Positions 38,868 to 50,330 of a stretch of 64,000 nt of DNA are shown here, piece after piece; position 1 is the stretch's first letter, and every line of letters starts with the position of its first letter. The stretch comes from Sphingomonas faeni (GTDB taxonomy: Bacteria > Pseudomonadota > Alphaproteobacteria > Sphingomonadales > Sphingomonadaceae). The stretch spans positions 372,001 through 436,000 of the forward strand of contig NZ_JALPNF010000002.1 of assembly GCF_023195535.1 (NCBI RefSeq), given 5' to 3'. The notes beneath the pieces are model-generated. The model ran no database searches. It was not told the origin of the DNA and saw only the letters and a list, made by a program, of their open reading frames with translations. The position numbers and the translations under genes are program-made.

Positions 38868-40084
38868 TCCTTGCGCTCACCAACGCCACGCTCGCCTGCC
38901 CCGTCGGCGGCGTGACGAAGGGCAATGTGCTGGTCCGCGATGGCGTGATCGTCGCGACCGGGATCGTCGACATTCCCTCGGATGCCGAGATCGTCGATTG
39001 TGCGGGCAAGACCGTCGCGCCGGGGATCGTCGATCTCGGCGTGGCCAAGGTCGACCGTGCTGCGTTCCGCGCCGGCGGGATCGTCCGGATCGGTCTCATG
39101 CCCGACCAGTCGCCGGTGCTGGACGACCCCGGCATCGTCCAGCGCGCGGCGCTGATCGGCAAGCCCGACCTCTGGATCCACCCGATCGCCGCTGCCACGC
39201 GGGGGCTCGAAGGCCATGACCTTGCCGAGATGGCGATCTGCGTGTCGGCGGGGGCGAAGGCGGTCGGCACGGGCAAACACTGGATCGCCGACAGCGGCGT
39301 GATGCGGCGCGTGCTCGCCTATGCGCGCGATCTCGACGTGACGGTGATTGCGCATGCCGAGGACGGTGGACTGACCGCCGGCGCGGTCGCGACCGAAGGC
39401 GAGACGGCGACGCGGCTCGGCCTGCCCGCCGCGCCTGCGGTGGCCGAAGCGCTGGCGATCGCGCGCGACCTGATGCTCGCCGAGGATACCGGCGCGCGTA
39501 TCCATATCCGCCAGGTGACGACCGCCGCCGGCTTCGACCTGATCCGCGCGGCCAAGCGTCGCGGCGTCGCGGTCACTTGCGGGATCACGCCTGCACACCT
39601 GCATCTGTCGGAGATCGCGGTCAGCGATTTTCGGTCGTTCGCGCTGCTGTCCCCGCCTTTGCGTGCGGAGGGCGATCGACGGGCGGCTCTGGACGCGATC
39701 GCGGACGGGACGATCGACGTGCTGTGTTCGGGACACGAGCCGCGCGGGCCGGAGGAAAAGCGGCTGCCCTTCACCGATTCGAGCAGCGGGATGGCCGGTG
39801 CGGAGACGTTGCTGCCGCTCGCCCTGATGCTGGTGCGCGACGAGTTGCTGACGCTCGAACGCCTGTTCGCGCTGCTGGCGCGGAACCCGGCGCGGGTTTT
39901 GGGGCTTGATACGGGGACGCTGGAGGTGGGCAAGCCGGCCGACCTGATGCTGTTCGACCAACAGGCGCCGTGGCAGATCGTCGGGGAAGAGTTCCTGGCC
40001 GAGGCGGGGAATACGCCGTTCGATGGCTTGCCGGTGCAGGGGCGCGTGTTGCGGTTGTGGAAGGGTGGCCGCGAGGTTCGGTGA
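38864..40084 (+). CDS. Dihydroorotase-like protein, probably non-catalytic (PyrC', PyrX type)
   Basis: A 406-residue amidohydrolase-fold protein related to dihydroorotase. The beta-sandwich and barrel are complete, but the metal site is lost. Active enzymes have a DxHxH after PG(L/V)ID near residue 55; here the text is [13 protein letters not shown]. The late aspartate of (T/S)DHAPH is glycine ([12 protein letters not shown] near 285). [21 protein letters not shown] and [12 protein letters not shown] still resemble the family. Known pyrB-linked inactive homologues stabilise the transcarbamoylase. By analogy this is a structural partner, and a true pyrC should lie elsewhere in the genome. It is translationally coupled to pyrB. 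Confidence 0.85.
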   Translation: MILALTNATLACPVGGVTKGNVLVRDGVIVATGIVDIPSDAEIVDCAGKTVAPGIVDLGVAKVDRAAFRAGGIVRIGLMPDQSPVLDDPGIVQRAALIGKPDLWIHPIAAATRGLEGHDLAEMAICVSAGAKAVGTGKHWIADSGVMRRVLAYARDLDVTVIAHAEDGGLTAGAVATEGETATRLGLPAAPAVAEALAIARDLMLAEDTGARIHIRQVTTAAGFDLIRAAKRRGVAVTCGITPAHLHLSEIAVSDFRSFALLSPPLRAEGDRRAALDAIADGTIDVLCSGHEPRGPEEKRLPFTDSSSGMAGAETLLPLALMLVRDELLTLERLFALLARNPARVLGLDTGTLEVGKPADLMLFDQQAPWQIVGEEFLAEAGNTPFDGLPVQGRVLRLWKGGREVR

Positions 40085-40108
40085 GGCGCGGGCGACACCC
40101 CACCAACA

Positions 40109-40212
40109 CCACCCCGGCGCAGGCCGGGGCCCAATTGGGGAACGTCGCCAACTGAGCGCTGTCCACCGTTACGCCGACCTTTCCAATTGGGCCCCGGCCT
40201 TCGCCGGGGTGG
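40109..40212. repeat. Bipartite inverted repeat, family B
   Basis: Arms CCACCCCGGCGCAGGCCGGGGCCCAATTGGGG and the near-complement ending CCGGGGTGG. It lies in the convergent gap between the pyrC-like gene and the SPOR-TPR gene. Confidence 0.9.
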
Positions 40213-40237
40213 TCGTTGCTCTATCGACGCGCCCCCC

Positions 40238-41554
40238 TTACCGCGACGCCATCTGCATCCCGGGCTTCCGCAACCACTGCGCCATCGCGTCGCCCGCACC
40301 CTGGCGGACGAAGCAGGCGCCGCCCTTGGCGCGGTACTGGCGACACATCGTGTCCGCCGCCGACCGGCTGAATCCGCCGACCGAGAGGCGATAAAAGTCC
40401 TCGCCGTTCGCCTTGAACGTCATGCCGTTCGGCGAATGCCCGGCGAGCATCGCAAACCGGCGCGAGGCGCGCTCCCAGGCGTCCCTGGCCACGCCCGCGC
40501 TCTCGAACGCGCCGAGCTGGACATACCAGCGGCCCGTTGCCGATACCTTCGCCTCAAACGCCGCGGTCGCCGTGCCGCGTCCGGTCGACGCGATGTTGGA
40601 AGCAACCTTGATCGGACCATTTTCCGGGCGGAGCATTATCGTCGGCAGCGCCTGGACGACCTCCTGCCGCGGTCCGAACGACACCTTCGAGAACCCAGCA
40701 GCCGGCGCCGAGGCGACCTCGACCGGTACGGCGTCGGTCTGCGGAGCGACCGGCTCCACCGCCGCCAAGGCTTGCTCGGGAACACCCGTCGCCACTGATG
40801 CCGGAGCGTTCAGCGCCAGCGCGACCGGCTGGCCGGCGTCCGCCACCGCCCGCACGCCGAGCAGACTCGCCACCTGGTCCGACGCGGTCGCCGGCTGTGC
40901 GAACAGTGCCCATTGCGCGAGCCGTGCGTCGACATCGGCCGGCGCCATGTCCGCCGCGGCGACCACGCGCGCCTCCTGCCAGCGGCCCGCCAGCGCGAAA
41001 CTGAGCGCCAGATTCTGCCGGACCTTCGCATTCGTGTCGGGCGACCGCGCGACCTCGGTCAGCAGCGCGATCCCGCCCGCCGTATCCCCCGCCAGCGACA
41101 GGGCCAGCCCGCGATCGGGCGCCGGGATGATCGCCGCATGCGCCGCCAGCGTCTGCCGGGCCGCTTGCCAATCGCCTGTCGCGACCTGCGCCAGCGCAAG
41201 GTTCAGCGCCGCCTTGCCGTTGGTCGGCGAAAGCTGGATCGTATCGGCGAACGCGCGCGAGGCCGAGGTGAAACGGCCGCCCTGCAGATAGCTCTGGCCG
41301 AGCAGCATGCGGTATTCCGCTGACTGCGGCATCAGCGCGACCGCACCCTCCGCATAGCCGATCGCCACCGGTCCCTCGTGCCGGGCGAGCGCGGTCTGCG
41401 CCTTGCCGGCGTTGGTCGCCGCGCCCTTGGCCGCCAACGCGCCGCTGCGGTCGCTTGCCGACGCTACGCCGCCGCCGGTGGCCGCACAGCCGACCATCGT
41501 ACCACCGAGCAGGAGGGCGGAGATGCCGCCGAGGAGAAGTGCGCGCGTGTTCAT
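40238..41554 (-). CDS. TPR lipoprotein with C-terminal SPOR domain
   Basis: A 438-residue envelope protein. The signal ISALLLGGTMVGCAATGG ends in a lipobox cysteine near residue 23. Tetratricopeptide-like helices follow (EGAVALMPQSAEYRMLLGQSYLQGGRFTSASRAFADTIQLSPTNGKAALNLALAQVATGDW). After an Ala/Pro/Val linker, the last 80 residues form a SPOR domain (GRWYVQLGAFESAGVARDAWERA ... YRLSVGGFSRSAADTMCRQYRAKGGACFV). SPOR domains bind peptidoglycan stripped of stem peptides, mainly at division sites. Downstream of, and 16 bases from, the ParA partner gene, it is probably in the same operon. It resembles a septal scaffold. Confidence 0.85.
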   Translation of the reverse strand: MNTRALLLGGISALLLGGTMVGCAATGGGVASASDRSGALAAKGAATNAGKAQTALARHEGPVAIGYAEGAVALMPQSAEYRMLLGQSYLQGGRFTSASRAFADTIQLSPTNGKAALNLALAQVATGDWQAARQTLAAHAAIIPAPDRGLALSLAGDTAGGIALLTEVARSPDTNAKVRQNLALSFALAGRWQEARVVAAADMAPADVDARLAQWALFAQPATASDQVASLLGVRAVADAGQPVALALNAPASVATGVPEQALAAVEPVAPQTDAVPVEVASAPAAGFSKVSFGPRQEVVQALPTIMLRPENGPIKVASNIASTGRGTATAAFEAKVSATGRWYVQLGAFESAGVARDAWERASRRFAMLAGHSPNGMTFKANGEDFYRLSVGGFSRSAADTMCRQYRAKGGACFVRQGAGDAMAQWLRKPGMQMASR

Positions 41555-41570
41555 CGGGAGAATCCCTGTT

Positions 41571-42020
41571 TCAACGTTTTGACGTAGTCGGCGGCAGCTG
41601 CGCGACGAGCGCATCCACCTCCGGTACCGTGTGCAGAAAGGCGTCGAGCGCCTGCGTGACGAGCTGTTGCGACGAACGGCCGGTGACGGCACTCGCCAGC
41701 CGCAACCGGAGATGCCGGTCGGTATCGAGACGGAGCGTGAAGGCGGCTTTTGCACCCCCGGTTTTGGACAATGTCTCGCGCCCGATCCGCGCCACGGTCG
41801 CCTTCGATACGGGCGCGACCGGCCGTTCGATCTCGACCTTCAGCGCTTCCCGCTCGACCAGCACCTGGGGCTGCGGACCGCCCATGTCGTTCCAGCCGAG
41901 ATCGTCGAGCGCGTCTGCTGGCGGGGCGTCGAGATCCTGCTGGCGCATCGCCGGGCGGGCCGTGCCTTTGCGGGCCAGCAGCGAGGACGTGAGCGAGGGG
42001 AGTGGTCCGGGCCGTGCCAT
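41571..42020 (-). CDS. ParA-associated small protein with ribbon-helix-helix-like C-terminus
   Basis: A 149-residue protein encoded four bases after parA. The N-terminus (PSLTSSLLARKGTARPAM) is short, basic and probably flexible; the middle is acidic (DAPPADALDDLGWND). The C-terminal 60 residues (AAFTLRLDTDRHLRLRLASAVTGRSSQQLVTQALDAFLHTV) look like a ribbon-helix-helix fold: a strand followed by two helices with the SxQ-L turn. ParA partners such as ParB, ParG and McdB commonly stimulate the ATPase through a basic N-terminal peptide, so this is a credible partner, though that is inference. It could also act as an antitoxin-like regulator. Confidence 0.7.
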   Translation of the reverse strand: MARPGPLPSLTSSLLARKGTARPAMRQQDLDAPPADALDDLGWNDMGGPQPQVLVEREALKVEIERPVAPVSKATVARIGRETLSKTGGAKAAFTLRLDTDRHLRLRLASAVTGRSSQQLVTQALDAFLHTVPEVDALVAQLPPTTSKR

Positions 42021-42024
42021 GGCG

Positions 42025-42729
42025 TCAGCCGATGACCCGGCGGCCGAAGCCGCCAGCGGCGGGACGCTGCCCGACCGCGGTCGGCACGCTGAACACGGTA
42101 CGGCGGAAATTCTTCTCGAGCCGGTCGCAGACATAGGTCCACAGCGCTTCGATCTCGGCGGCCGATTTGCTTCTGGGGTCGAGTTCCATGACCGTTCGGC
42201 CGTCGATCATCGAGACGGCGAAGTCGGTACGCTGGTGGACGATGACCGGGGCGACCGTGCCGTGCTGCGACAGCGCCAGCGTCGCGTCGGCGGTGATCCG
42301 CGCTTTCGGCGTTGCCGCGTTGACGACGAAGATCAGCGGCTTGCCGGCGCGCGCGCACATGTCGACGGTGGCGCCTACCGCACGCAGATCGTGCGGGCTG
42401 GGCCTCGTCGGGACGACGATCAGCTCGGCGACCTGGATCACGCTCTGGATCGCCATGGTTATCGCGGGCGGGGTATCGATCATCGCCAGCTTGAAGCCCT
42501 GCTGGCGGAGGATCTCGAGATCGGCGGCGAGGCGCGACACCGTGGTTTGCGCGAAGGCCGGCTCCTCGGCGGCGCGTTCGTTCCACCAGTCGGACAGCGA
42601 GCCCTGCGGGTCGATGTCGATCAACACTACCGGACCATGGCCGGCACGCTCCGCCTGGACGGCGAGATGACCCGTCAAGGTCGTCTTCCCCGATCCTCCC
42701 TTCTGCGATGCGAACGCTAAGACGCGCAT
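42025..42729 (-). CDS. ParA family ATPase
   Basis: A 234-residue deviant Walker ATPase that dimerises on DNA or membrane. MRVLAFASQKGGSGKTTLTGHLA has the KGGSGKT P-loop with the signature lysine. IDIDPQGSLSDWW is Walker A' and AMIDTPPAI is Walker B, all typical of orphan ParA proteins. Start ATG 42729 is preferred; the frame extends 33 bases further with no family match. It is not near an obvious parB or parS and is short for a plasmid ParA, suggesting cargo positioning rather than chromosome segregation. It heads the operon with its small partner and the SPOR-TPR gene. Confidence 0.9.
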   Translation of the reverse strand: MRVLAFASQKGGSGKTTLTGHLAVQAERAGHGPVVLIDIDPQGSLSDWWNERAAEEPAFAQTTVSRLAADLEILRQQGFKLAMIDTPPAITMAIQSVIQVAELIVVPTRPSPHDLRAVGATVDMCARAGKPLIFVVNAATPKARITADATLALSQHGTVAPVIVHQRTDFAVSMIDGRTVMELDPRSKSAAEIEALWTYVCDRLEKNFRRTVFSVPTAVGQRPAAGGFGRRVIG

Positions 42730-42904
42730 AATCGGCTGATCCCCAGTAATCGCAGCCGGCATGGCATGCGCGGGTCAAGAAGCGGTTAACGGCGCTTCAT
42801 AATGAGTTTGAATCGAGCGAAATCGGTTGGAAAGCACTCGCGTGCCCTTTGCCTTGCGCCACGAACGGCGGCATGGTGGCGACGAGACGATATGGGGTAG
42901 AGCG

Positions 42905-43960
42905 ATGACGGTTGGGCGTAAGCTTCTGGTGGGTGCGATCGCGCTGAGCGGCCTGCTCGCCGCCATCCCCGCTTATGCCGATGTGAAGGCCGGCGTCGAC
43001 GCCTGGGCCAAGGGCGATTACGCGCGCGCCGTCGGCGAGTGGCGACCACTCGCGATCGCCGGCGATGCCGATGCGCAGTTCAACCTCGCCCAGGCGTACA
43101 AGCTGGGCCGCGGCGTGCCGCTCGATCCCGGCCTTGCCGAAAGCTGGTTCCGCAAGGCGGCGCTCCAGGGGCACCTTCAGGCCGGCGACAATTACGGACT
43201 CGCGCTGTTCCAGGCCGGGAAGAAGACCGACGCGCTGCCCTGGCTCGAAAAATCGGTCGCGCGCGGCGAACCGCGGACCCAGCTGGTGCTGGGGACGATG
43301 CTGTTCAACGGCGACGGCATCGCGCGTGATTTCCCCCGCGCCTATGCACTGATGACGCGCGCGTCTGCGTCCGGGCTCCAATCTGCCTCGCAGACGCTGG
43401 CGCAGATGGACCAGTATATCTCGCCCGCCGACCGCGAGAAGGGCACCGCGCTGGCGCAGCAATATGCATTGCAGGCGACGCCCGCAGTGCCGTCGCGCTC
43501 GACCGTCGGACAGGCCGGTGAGCGCGTGGCCGGGCGGCCGGCCCCCCAGACCGGCGGGCGGGTCGACGTGCCGGCGTCGCGTGTGGCCGAGATGCCGCGG
43601 CCCACGCGCCTGCCGCCGAGTTCGCTCCCGGCGCGCGTCGACGCGCCGACCCGTGAACCGGCGCCGAGGCCGACGATGCCTAAACCAGCGCCGGCAAAGG
43701 CTGTTGCAGCAAAGGCTGCTCCCAAGCCCGTGCCCGTGAAGGCGACCGGGAACTGGCGTGTGCAACTGGGTGCATTCCGCGATCAGGGCAATGCCGAGAC
43801 GCAGTGGAGCAAGGTTCGCGGCAGGCTGCGCGGTGCGCAGCCCTTTTATACCAAGGCGGGCAGCGTGACGCGGCTCCAGGCCGGCGGCTTCGCGTCGAAG
43901 GCCGAGGCGACGCGCGCCTGCTCGGCGGCCGGCGTGCCCTGCGTGATCGTCGCCCCCTGA
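42905..43960 (+). CDS. Sel1-repeat protein with C-terminal SPOR domain, exported
   Basis: A 351-residue protein starting at ATG 42905. Signal peptide MTVGRKLLVGAIALSGLLAAIPAYA is cleaved near residue 25. Sel1-type repeats follow (GDADAQFNLAQAYKLGRGVPLDPGLAESWFRKAALQGHLQAGDNYGLALF). A long Pro/Ala/Arg linker with KAVAAKAAPKPVPVKAT comes next, then a SPOR domain (GNWRVQLGAFRDQGNAETQWSKV ... LQAGGFASKAEATRACSAAG). It is transcribed divergently from parA across a 175-base gap. A second SPOR protein on the other side of the ParA pair points to a shared cell-division or envelope role. Confidence 0.87.
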   Translation: MTVGRKLLVGAIALSGLLAAIPAYADVKAGVDAWAKGDYARAVGEWRPLAIAGDADAQFNLAQAYKLGRGVPLDPGLAESWFRKAALQGHLQAGDNYGLALFQAGKKTDALPWLEKSVARGEPRTQLVLGTMLFNGDGIARDFPRAYALMTRASASGLQSASQTLAQMDQYISPADREKGTALAQQYALQATPAVPSRSTVGQAGERVAGRPAPQTGGRVDVPASRVAEMPRPTRLPPSSLPARVDAPTREPAPRPTMPKPAPAKAVAAKAAPKPVPVKATGNWRVQLGAFRDQGNAETQWSKVRGRLRGAQPFYTKAGSVTRLQAGGFASKAEATRACSAAGVPCVIVAP

Positions 43961-44005
43961 CCAGACAGACTCAAACGCGACGATACGCATGAAGAGGATG
44001 TGCGA

Positions 44006-44215
44006 ATGTTTTTCCTGACCCTGATGCTGGTGTCCGCATCGCCGAACTGCACCGAGATCAAGCAGCAATGTCGGGCGTGCCCGACCGGTGGCAGCGCCAA
44101 GGGATGCTCGACGGTCGGCATCGCCTGCCAGCCGACGCGCCGAATCTGCGAACCCGCCCCGCCTGCGAAAACGGCAACGCGCCCGGACCGCGGCAGCGAC
44201 AAGAAGACCCGCTGA
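44006..44215 (+). CDS. Small cysteine-rich exported protein
   Basis: A 69-residue protein from ATG 44006, with AGAGGA about 8 bases upstream. The N-terminal MFFLTLMLVSA is short but hydrophobic, and may be a signal sequence. The next 40 residues contain six cysteines (PNCTEIKQQCRACPTGGSAKGCSTVGIACQPTRRICEP), suggesting three disulfides in the periplasm. The C-terminus is basic. It follows the Sel1-SPOR gene by 45 bases and might be co-transcribed. No known family is recognised. Confidence 0.55.
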   Translation: MFFLTLMLVSASPNCTEIKQQCRACPTGGSAKGCSTVGIACQPTRRICEPAPPAKTATRPDRGSDKKTR

Positions 44216-44315
44216 AACGGCGCGTCCGGCCTTGTCGCGCCAGCACGATGGCGCGGCAGGGATCGAAACACCCGGACCGGTCGTTTCGTTTCGACATCGA
44301 CCGGGAGCTAGATGA

Positions 44316-44798
44316 ATGATTTCGAAGACCTTGGCGCTGGCACTTGCCGGCGCAACGCTGTTGGCCGCGTGTTCCGGCAATCAGCCTGCGACGACCAATA
44401 CCGATATGATGACCGAAAACGGCGTATCGTTGCGCAATCTTGCCGAAACCGACGTGGCCGTGCCCAAACCCGCGCAACTGACCGTCAAGGGGCGGCTGAT
44501 CCCGACCCCGTCCGACCCGACCTCGCGCCATTTCCTGTTGCGCGAACGGAAAGCCGTCGGCGGCACTATCATCGCGATCCTGCGCCAGGAGCATGCGGGC
44601 AAGGTCGCCTATGCGCGGACCGAGACCGATTGCGCCAACCGCCTGTTCCATGTGCTGGGCGTCGGCCCCAACCGCGCGCTGGTAGAGACCAACATCGCGC
44701 ATGACGGCCCGCTGCGGCCGATCAAGGGTTTGCCGCTGCGCGAGGAACTGGCGACATATGTCTGCGAAGCGAGCGGCACGCCGATGGCGAAGGGCTAA
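44316..44798 (+). CDS. Small hypothetical lipoprotein
   Basis: A 160-residue protein. The signal MISKTLALALAGATLLAACSGN has a clear lipobox, with Cys19 lipidated. The mature part starts with a Thr/Asn-rich linker, then a compact domain with two cysteines (TETDCANRLFHVLG and ATYVCEASG) likely joined by a disulfide. The start ATG 44316 has CGGGAG 9 bases upstream. No known domain; it is probably outer membrane-anchored at its periplasmic face. Confidence 0.7.
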   Translation: MISKTLALALAGATLLAACSGNQPATTNTDMMTENGVSLRNLAETDVAVPKPAQLTVKGRLIPTPSDPTSRHFLLRERKAVGGTIIAILRQEHAGKVAYARTETDCANRLFHVLGVGPNRALVETNIAHDGPLRPIKGLPLREELATYVCEASGTPMAKG

Positions 44799-44812
44799 CA
44801 CACCCCTTTTTA

Positions 44813-44937
44813 ATCCTCCCCCGCCAGGGGGAGGTGGCTGGCACTTGCCAGACGGAGGGGGAGGCAAGGGAAACCAGCGATCTGTATCCTCCCCCTCCGT
44901 CGCCTACGGCGCCACCTCCCCCTGGCGGGGGAGGATC
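44813..44937. repeat. Bipartite inverted repeat, family A
   Basis: Arms ATCCTCCCCCGCCAGGGGGAGG and CCTCCCCCTGGCGGGGGAGGAT surround paired GACGGAGGGGGAGG and its complement. It fills the convergent gap between the lipoprotein gene and serB. Confidence 0.92.
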
Positions 44938-44948
44938 GTAAGGGGCAG

Positions 44949-45830
44949 CTAGTCGCGAATCCAATGACGCCGCGCGATACCCTGCGCATAGAGCAGCGCC
45001 GTCAGATCCCCATGATCGATCCGCGCTTCCGCGGCGGCCGCGACGATCGGTTTGGCGTGATACGCGACACCCAGCCCCGCCGCTTCGATCATCGCCAGAT
45101 CGTTCGCACCGTCGCCGACCGCGAGTGAGTCCTCGACCGTAATTCGCCGCTCGGCAATGGCTGCGCGCAACGTCGTCAGCTTGGTGTGCGAGCCCACGAT
45201 CGGCTTGGTTACCGTCCCCGTCAGCACGCCGCGCTCGATCTCCAGCACATTGGCGATCGCGCGGTCGAAGCCGATCGCTTTCGCCACCGGCTCGGCAAAC
45301 CGCGTGAACCCGCCCGACACCAGCACCGCCAGCGCCCCCCGCGCGCGCATCGTCCGGACCAGCGCCTTGGCACCCGGCATGATCGTCACCCGCTCGGCGA
45401 GGCAGCGTTCAATGTCGCTTTCTGCCAGCCCCTTGAGTAGCGCCACGCGGGCGTCGAGCGCCGCTTCGAAATCCAGTTCGCCGCGCATCGCACGTTCGGT
45501 GATCTCTGCGATCTGCGGCTTGATCCCGGCGTAGTCGGCGAGTTCGTCGATGCATTCGACGGTGATCATCGTCGAGTCCATGTCGGCGACGATCAACGTC
45601 TTTGTGCGCGACAGGCTCGACTGCACGACCACGTCAGCCCCAGAAAAAGCGCTCTCAAGTGCGCCGCGAGCTGCATCCGGCGCCATCCCGAAGATCAGGT
45701 CCGCCGCGTCACCTTCATCGATCCAGCCGCTCGCGCCCGGTGCGCAGCCGGCGTCGCGCAGGCGGTCCATCGCGGTCGAAATATCGCCTGCGGTCAGCGT
45801 GCCCGAGGCTATAAGCGTTGCCGTGAACAT
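44949..45830 (-). CDS. serB: Phosphoserine phosphatase
   Basis: A 293-residue HAD-superfamily enzyme, last step of serine synthesis. The nucleophile motif [22 protein letters not shown] (D-x-D) is near residue 82, the serine motif [15 protein letters not shown] near 180, and the lysine/aspartate motif [24 protein letters not shown] near 245. An N-terminal ACT-like region of about 75 residues precedes the phosphatase domain. Its ATG at 45830 lies inside the 5' end of the divergent miaA gene, so the two coding regions overlap by eight bases at their starts. Confidence 0.95.
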   Translation of the reverse strand: MFTATLIASGTLTAGDISTAMDRLRDAGCAPGASGWIDEGDAADLIFGMAPDAARGALESAFSGADVVVQSSLSRTKTLIVADMDSTMITVECIDELADYAGIKPQIAEITERAMRGELDFEAALDARVALLKGLAESDIERCLAERVTIMPGAKALVRTMRARGALAVLVSGGFTRFAEPVAKAIGFDRAIANVLEIERGVLTGTVTKPIVGSHTKLTTLRAAIAERRITVEDSLAVGDGANDLAMIEAAGLGVAYHAKPIVAAAAEARIDHGDLTALLYAQGIARRHWIRD

Positions 45831-46752
45831 AGAAACTCTCCCGAAGGTCGCGCTCATCGCAGGGCCGACCGCGAGCGGCAAGTCCGCGCTCGCGCTCGCC
45901 ATCGCCGCCACGCACGACGGCGTCGTCATCAACGCCGATTCCGCGCAGGTCTATGCCGACCTCCGCATCCTCACCGCGCGGCCTTCGCCCGAAGAGGAGG
46001 CCAGCGCCCCGCACCGGCTGTTCGGTCATGTCGACGCCGCCGACGCGACCTATTCCGCCGCACGTTGGGCCGCCGAGGCGACGCAGGCGATCCGCGACAC
46101 GCTGGCCGAGGGCAAGCTGCCGATCCTGGTCGGCGGCACCGGACTCTACATCCGCACCTTGCTCGACGGTATCGCGCCTGTCCCCGCAATCGACCCGGCC
46201 CTTCGCGAGCAAGTCCGTGCCCTCCCTGTCGCCGAAGCGCACGCAGCGCTCGCGCAACTCGACCCGCAAGCCGCGGCCAAGCTCAACGCCGCCGACACCA
46301 CCCGCGTCGCCCGCGCGCTCGAAGTCGTCCGCGGCACCGGCCGCACGCTCGCCGACTGGCAGACCGAGAAGGTCGGCGGGATCGGCGATACGATCGACGT
46401 CCGCGCACTGATCCTGATTCCCGACCGCGACTGGCTCAACGCGCGGATCGACCAGCGTTTCGCCGAGATGGCCGACACCAGCTGCGACGAGATCACCGCG
46501 CTCCTCGCCCGAACCGACATCCCTTGGGACGCCCCGATCCGCCGCGCGATCGGCGTTCCCGAGATCGCCGCGCTCGTCCGCGGCGAGACATCAAAACCCG
46601 GCGCCATCGCCGCCGGATCGCTCGCCACGCGGCGCTATGCCAAGCGCCAATATACCTGGCTTCGACACCAGCCGCCGCCCAATTGGACCCGCACCGAAGC
46701 CCTCGATCTCACAACGCGCCTGCAGCAATTTGAAACTATATTGCTGAAATGA
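45823..46752 (+). CDS. miaA: tRNA dimethylallyltransferase MiaA
   Basis: A 309-residue enzyme that adds dimethylallyl to A37 of UNN-decoding tRNAs. The P-loop [15 protein letters not shown] is near residue 15, followed by [36 protein letters not shown] near 105 and the C-terminal [15 protein letters not shown]. The GTG at 45823 is the best start; GTG 45799 would add eight residues that do not look conserved. Either choice overlaps the divergent serB start, so each promoter must lie in the other gene's coding region. The 3' end lies 82 bases before ilvB. Confidence 0.93.
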   Translation: MNIETLPKVALIAGPTASGKSALALAIAATHDGVVINADSAQVYADLRILTARPSPEEEASAPHRLFGHVDAADATYSAARWAAEATQAIRDTLAEGKLPILVGGTGLYIRTLLDGIAPVPAIDPALREQVRALPVAEAHAALAQLDPQAAAKLNAADTTRVARALEVVRGTGRTLADWQTEKVGGIGDTIDVRALILIPDRDWLNARIDQRFAEMADTSCDEITALLARTDIPWDAPIRRAIGVPEIAALVRGETSKPGAIAAGSLATRRYAKRQYTWLRHQPPPNWTRTEALDLTTRLQQFETILLK

Positions 46753-46834
46753 TGTTTGACACGCATCTTTTATATCGGTAGCCGGCCCCTCCACTAGACG
46801 CTAAAGGCAGCGTTCTCGCAAAGGATGATGTGAA

Positions 46835-48582
46835 ATGACCGAGAAGAGTGGAGCCGATATCCTGATCGAGGCGCTGTGCGATCTCGGCGTGGAGGTCGTC
46901 TTCGGCTATCCGGGTGGTGCCGTGCTGCCGATCTACGACGCGTTGTTTCGCTCGGGTCGGATCAAGCACATTCTGGTGCGCCACGAGCAGGCCGCGACGC
47001 ATGCCGCGGAAGGGTATGCGCGCTCGACCGGCAAGCCCGGCGTGGTGCTCGTCACCTCGGGCCCCGGCGCGACCAATGCCGTGACCGGGATCACCGACGC
47101 GCTGATGGATTCGATCCCGATGGTCGTGATCACCGGCCAGGTGCCGACCGCGCTGATCGGCACCGACGCGTTCCAGGAGGCCGATACGGTCGGCATCACG
47201 CGCCATTGCTCGAAGCACAACTACCTCGTGAAGGACCCCGCCAAGCTCGGCGACGTGATCCACGAGGCGTTCCACATCGCCACTTCGGGTCGTCCGGGGC
47301 CGGTGGTCGTCGACATTCCCAAGGATGTGCAGGTCGCGACCGCCCGGTACAAGAAGCCGGGGCCGATCCAGCACAAGACCTATCGCCCGCAGGTGAAGGC
47401 CGACCAGTCGCAGATCGAGCAGCTGGTGGACATGCTCGCCGCGGCCGAACGTCCGATCCTGTACACCGGCGGTGGCATCATCAACTCGGGTCCGGCCGCG
47501 AGCCAGTTGCTGTGCGAACTCGTCCGCATCACCGGCGCGCCGGTGACGTCGACGTTGATGGGCCTTGGCGCCTATCCCGCATCTGGGCCGCAGTGGCTCG
47601 GCATGCTCGGGATGCACGGCACCTACGAGGCGAACATGGCGATGAACCAGGCCGACCTCGTCGTCGCGCTCGGCTCGCGCTTCGACGACCGCGTGACCGG
47701 GCGGCTGGACGCGTTCAGCCCGAATTCGCGTAAAGTGCATATCGATATCGATCGCTCGTCGGTGAACAAGACGGTGCGCGTCGATCTCGGGATCATCGCG
47801 GATGTCGGCCATGCGCTCGAGGACATGGTCCGGATCTGGAAGAGCCGCCAGCATCCCAAGCCCGACACGACCGATTGGCAGCGTCGGATCGCCGGCTGGC
47901 GCGCAGTGAAGTGTCTCGATTTTCCCGAGAACGACCCGAACGAGATCATGCCGCAGCGTGCGATCCGGGCGCTGTTCGACGCGACGCAGGCACGGTCGCC
48001 GATCATCACGACCGAGGTCGGCCAGCACCAGATGTGGGCGGCGCAGCATTTCGGGTTCGAGAAGCCGAACAAGTGGCTGACCAGCGGTGGTCTCGGCACG
48101 ATGGGCTACGGTCTGCCCGCCGCGATCGGCGCGCAGCTCGGCAACCCGAATGCGCTGGTGATCGACATCGCCGGCGAGGCGTCGATCCAGATGAACATCC
48201 AAGAGCTGGCGACCGCAACGCAATACCGGTTGCCGGTGAAGATCTTCATCCTCAACAACCAGTATATGGGCATGGTCCGCCAGTGGCAGGAGCTCACCTA
48301 TGAGAGCCGCTACGCCGAGAGCTATTCGGATTCGCTGCCCGATTTCGTCAAGCTCGGCGAGGCCTATGGCTGGAAGGGTATCCTGATCGAGACGCGCGAC
48401 CAGCTCGACAGCGGGATCGCCGAGATGCTTGCGTATGACGGTCCGGTGATCGTCGATTGCCGCGTGTCGCAGCTGACGAATTGCTTCCCGATGATCCCGT
48501 CGGGCGCCGCGCATACCGACATGATCCTGCAGGCGAACGAAGTGTCCGGCACGATGGACGACGAAGCGAAGGCGCTGGTCTG

Positions 48583-48583
<1 letters not shown>
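46835..48583 (+). CDS. ilvB: Acetolactate synthase large (catalytic) subunit
   Basis: A 582-residue thiamine diphosphate enzyme for the first common step of branched-chain amino-acid synthesis. VFGYPGGAVLPIYDAL (residues 24-39) and HEQAATHAAEGYARSTGKPGV with the catalytic glutamate are present, as are the FAD/central-domain stretch and the cofactor-binding GEASIQMNIQELATATQYRLPVKIFILNNQYMGMVRQWQ near 445. The metal motif reads GEAS where many homologues have GDGS. Its stop overlaps ilvN (TGATG). Confidence 0.97.

Positions 48584-50330
<1,747 letters not shown>

Noticed and set aside
46752..46781. A nine-codon frame (MFDTHLLYR) between miaA and ilvB, considered as an attenuator leader peptide.
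   Set aside because: It has only two leucines and no isoleucine or valine, lacks a ribosome binding site of its own, and no convincing terminator or antiterminator stems follow.
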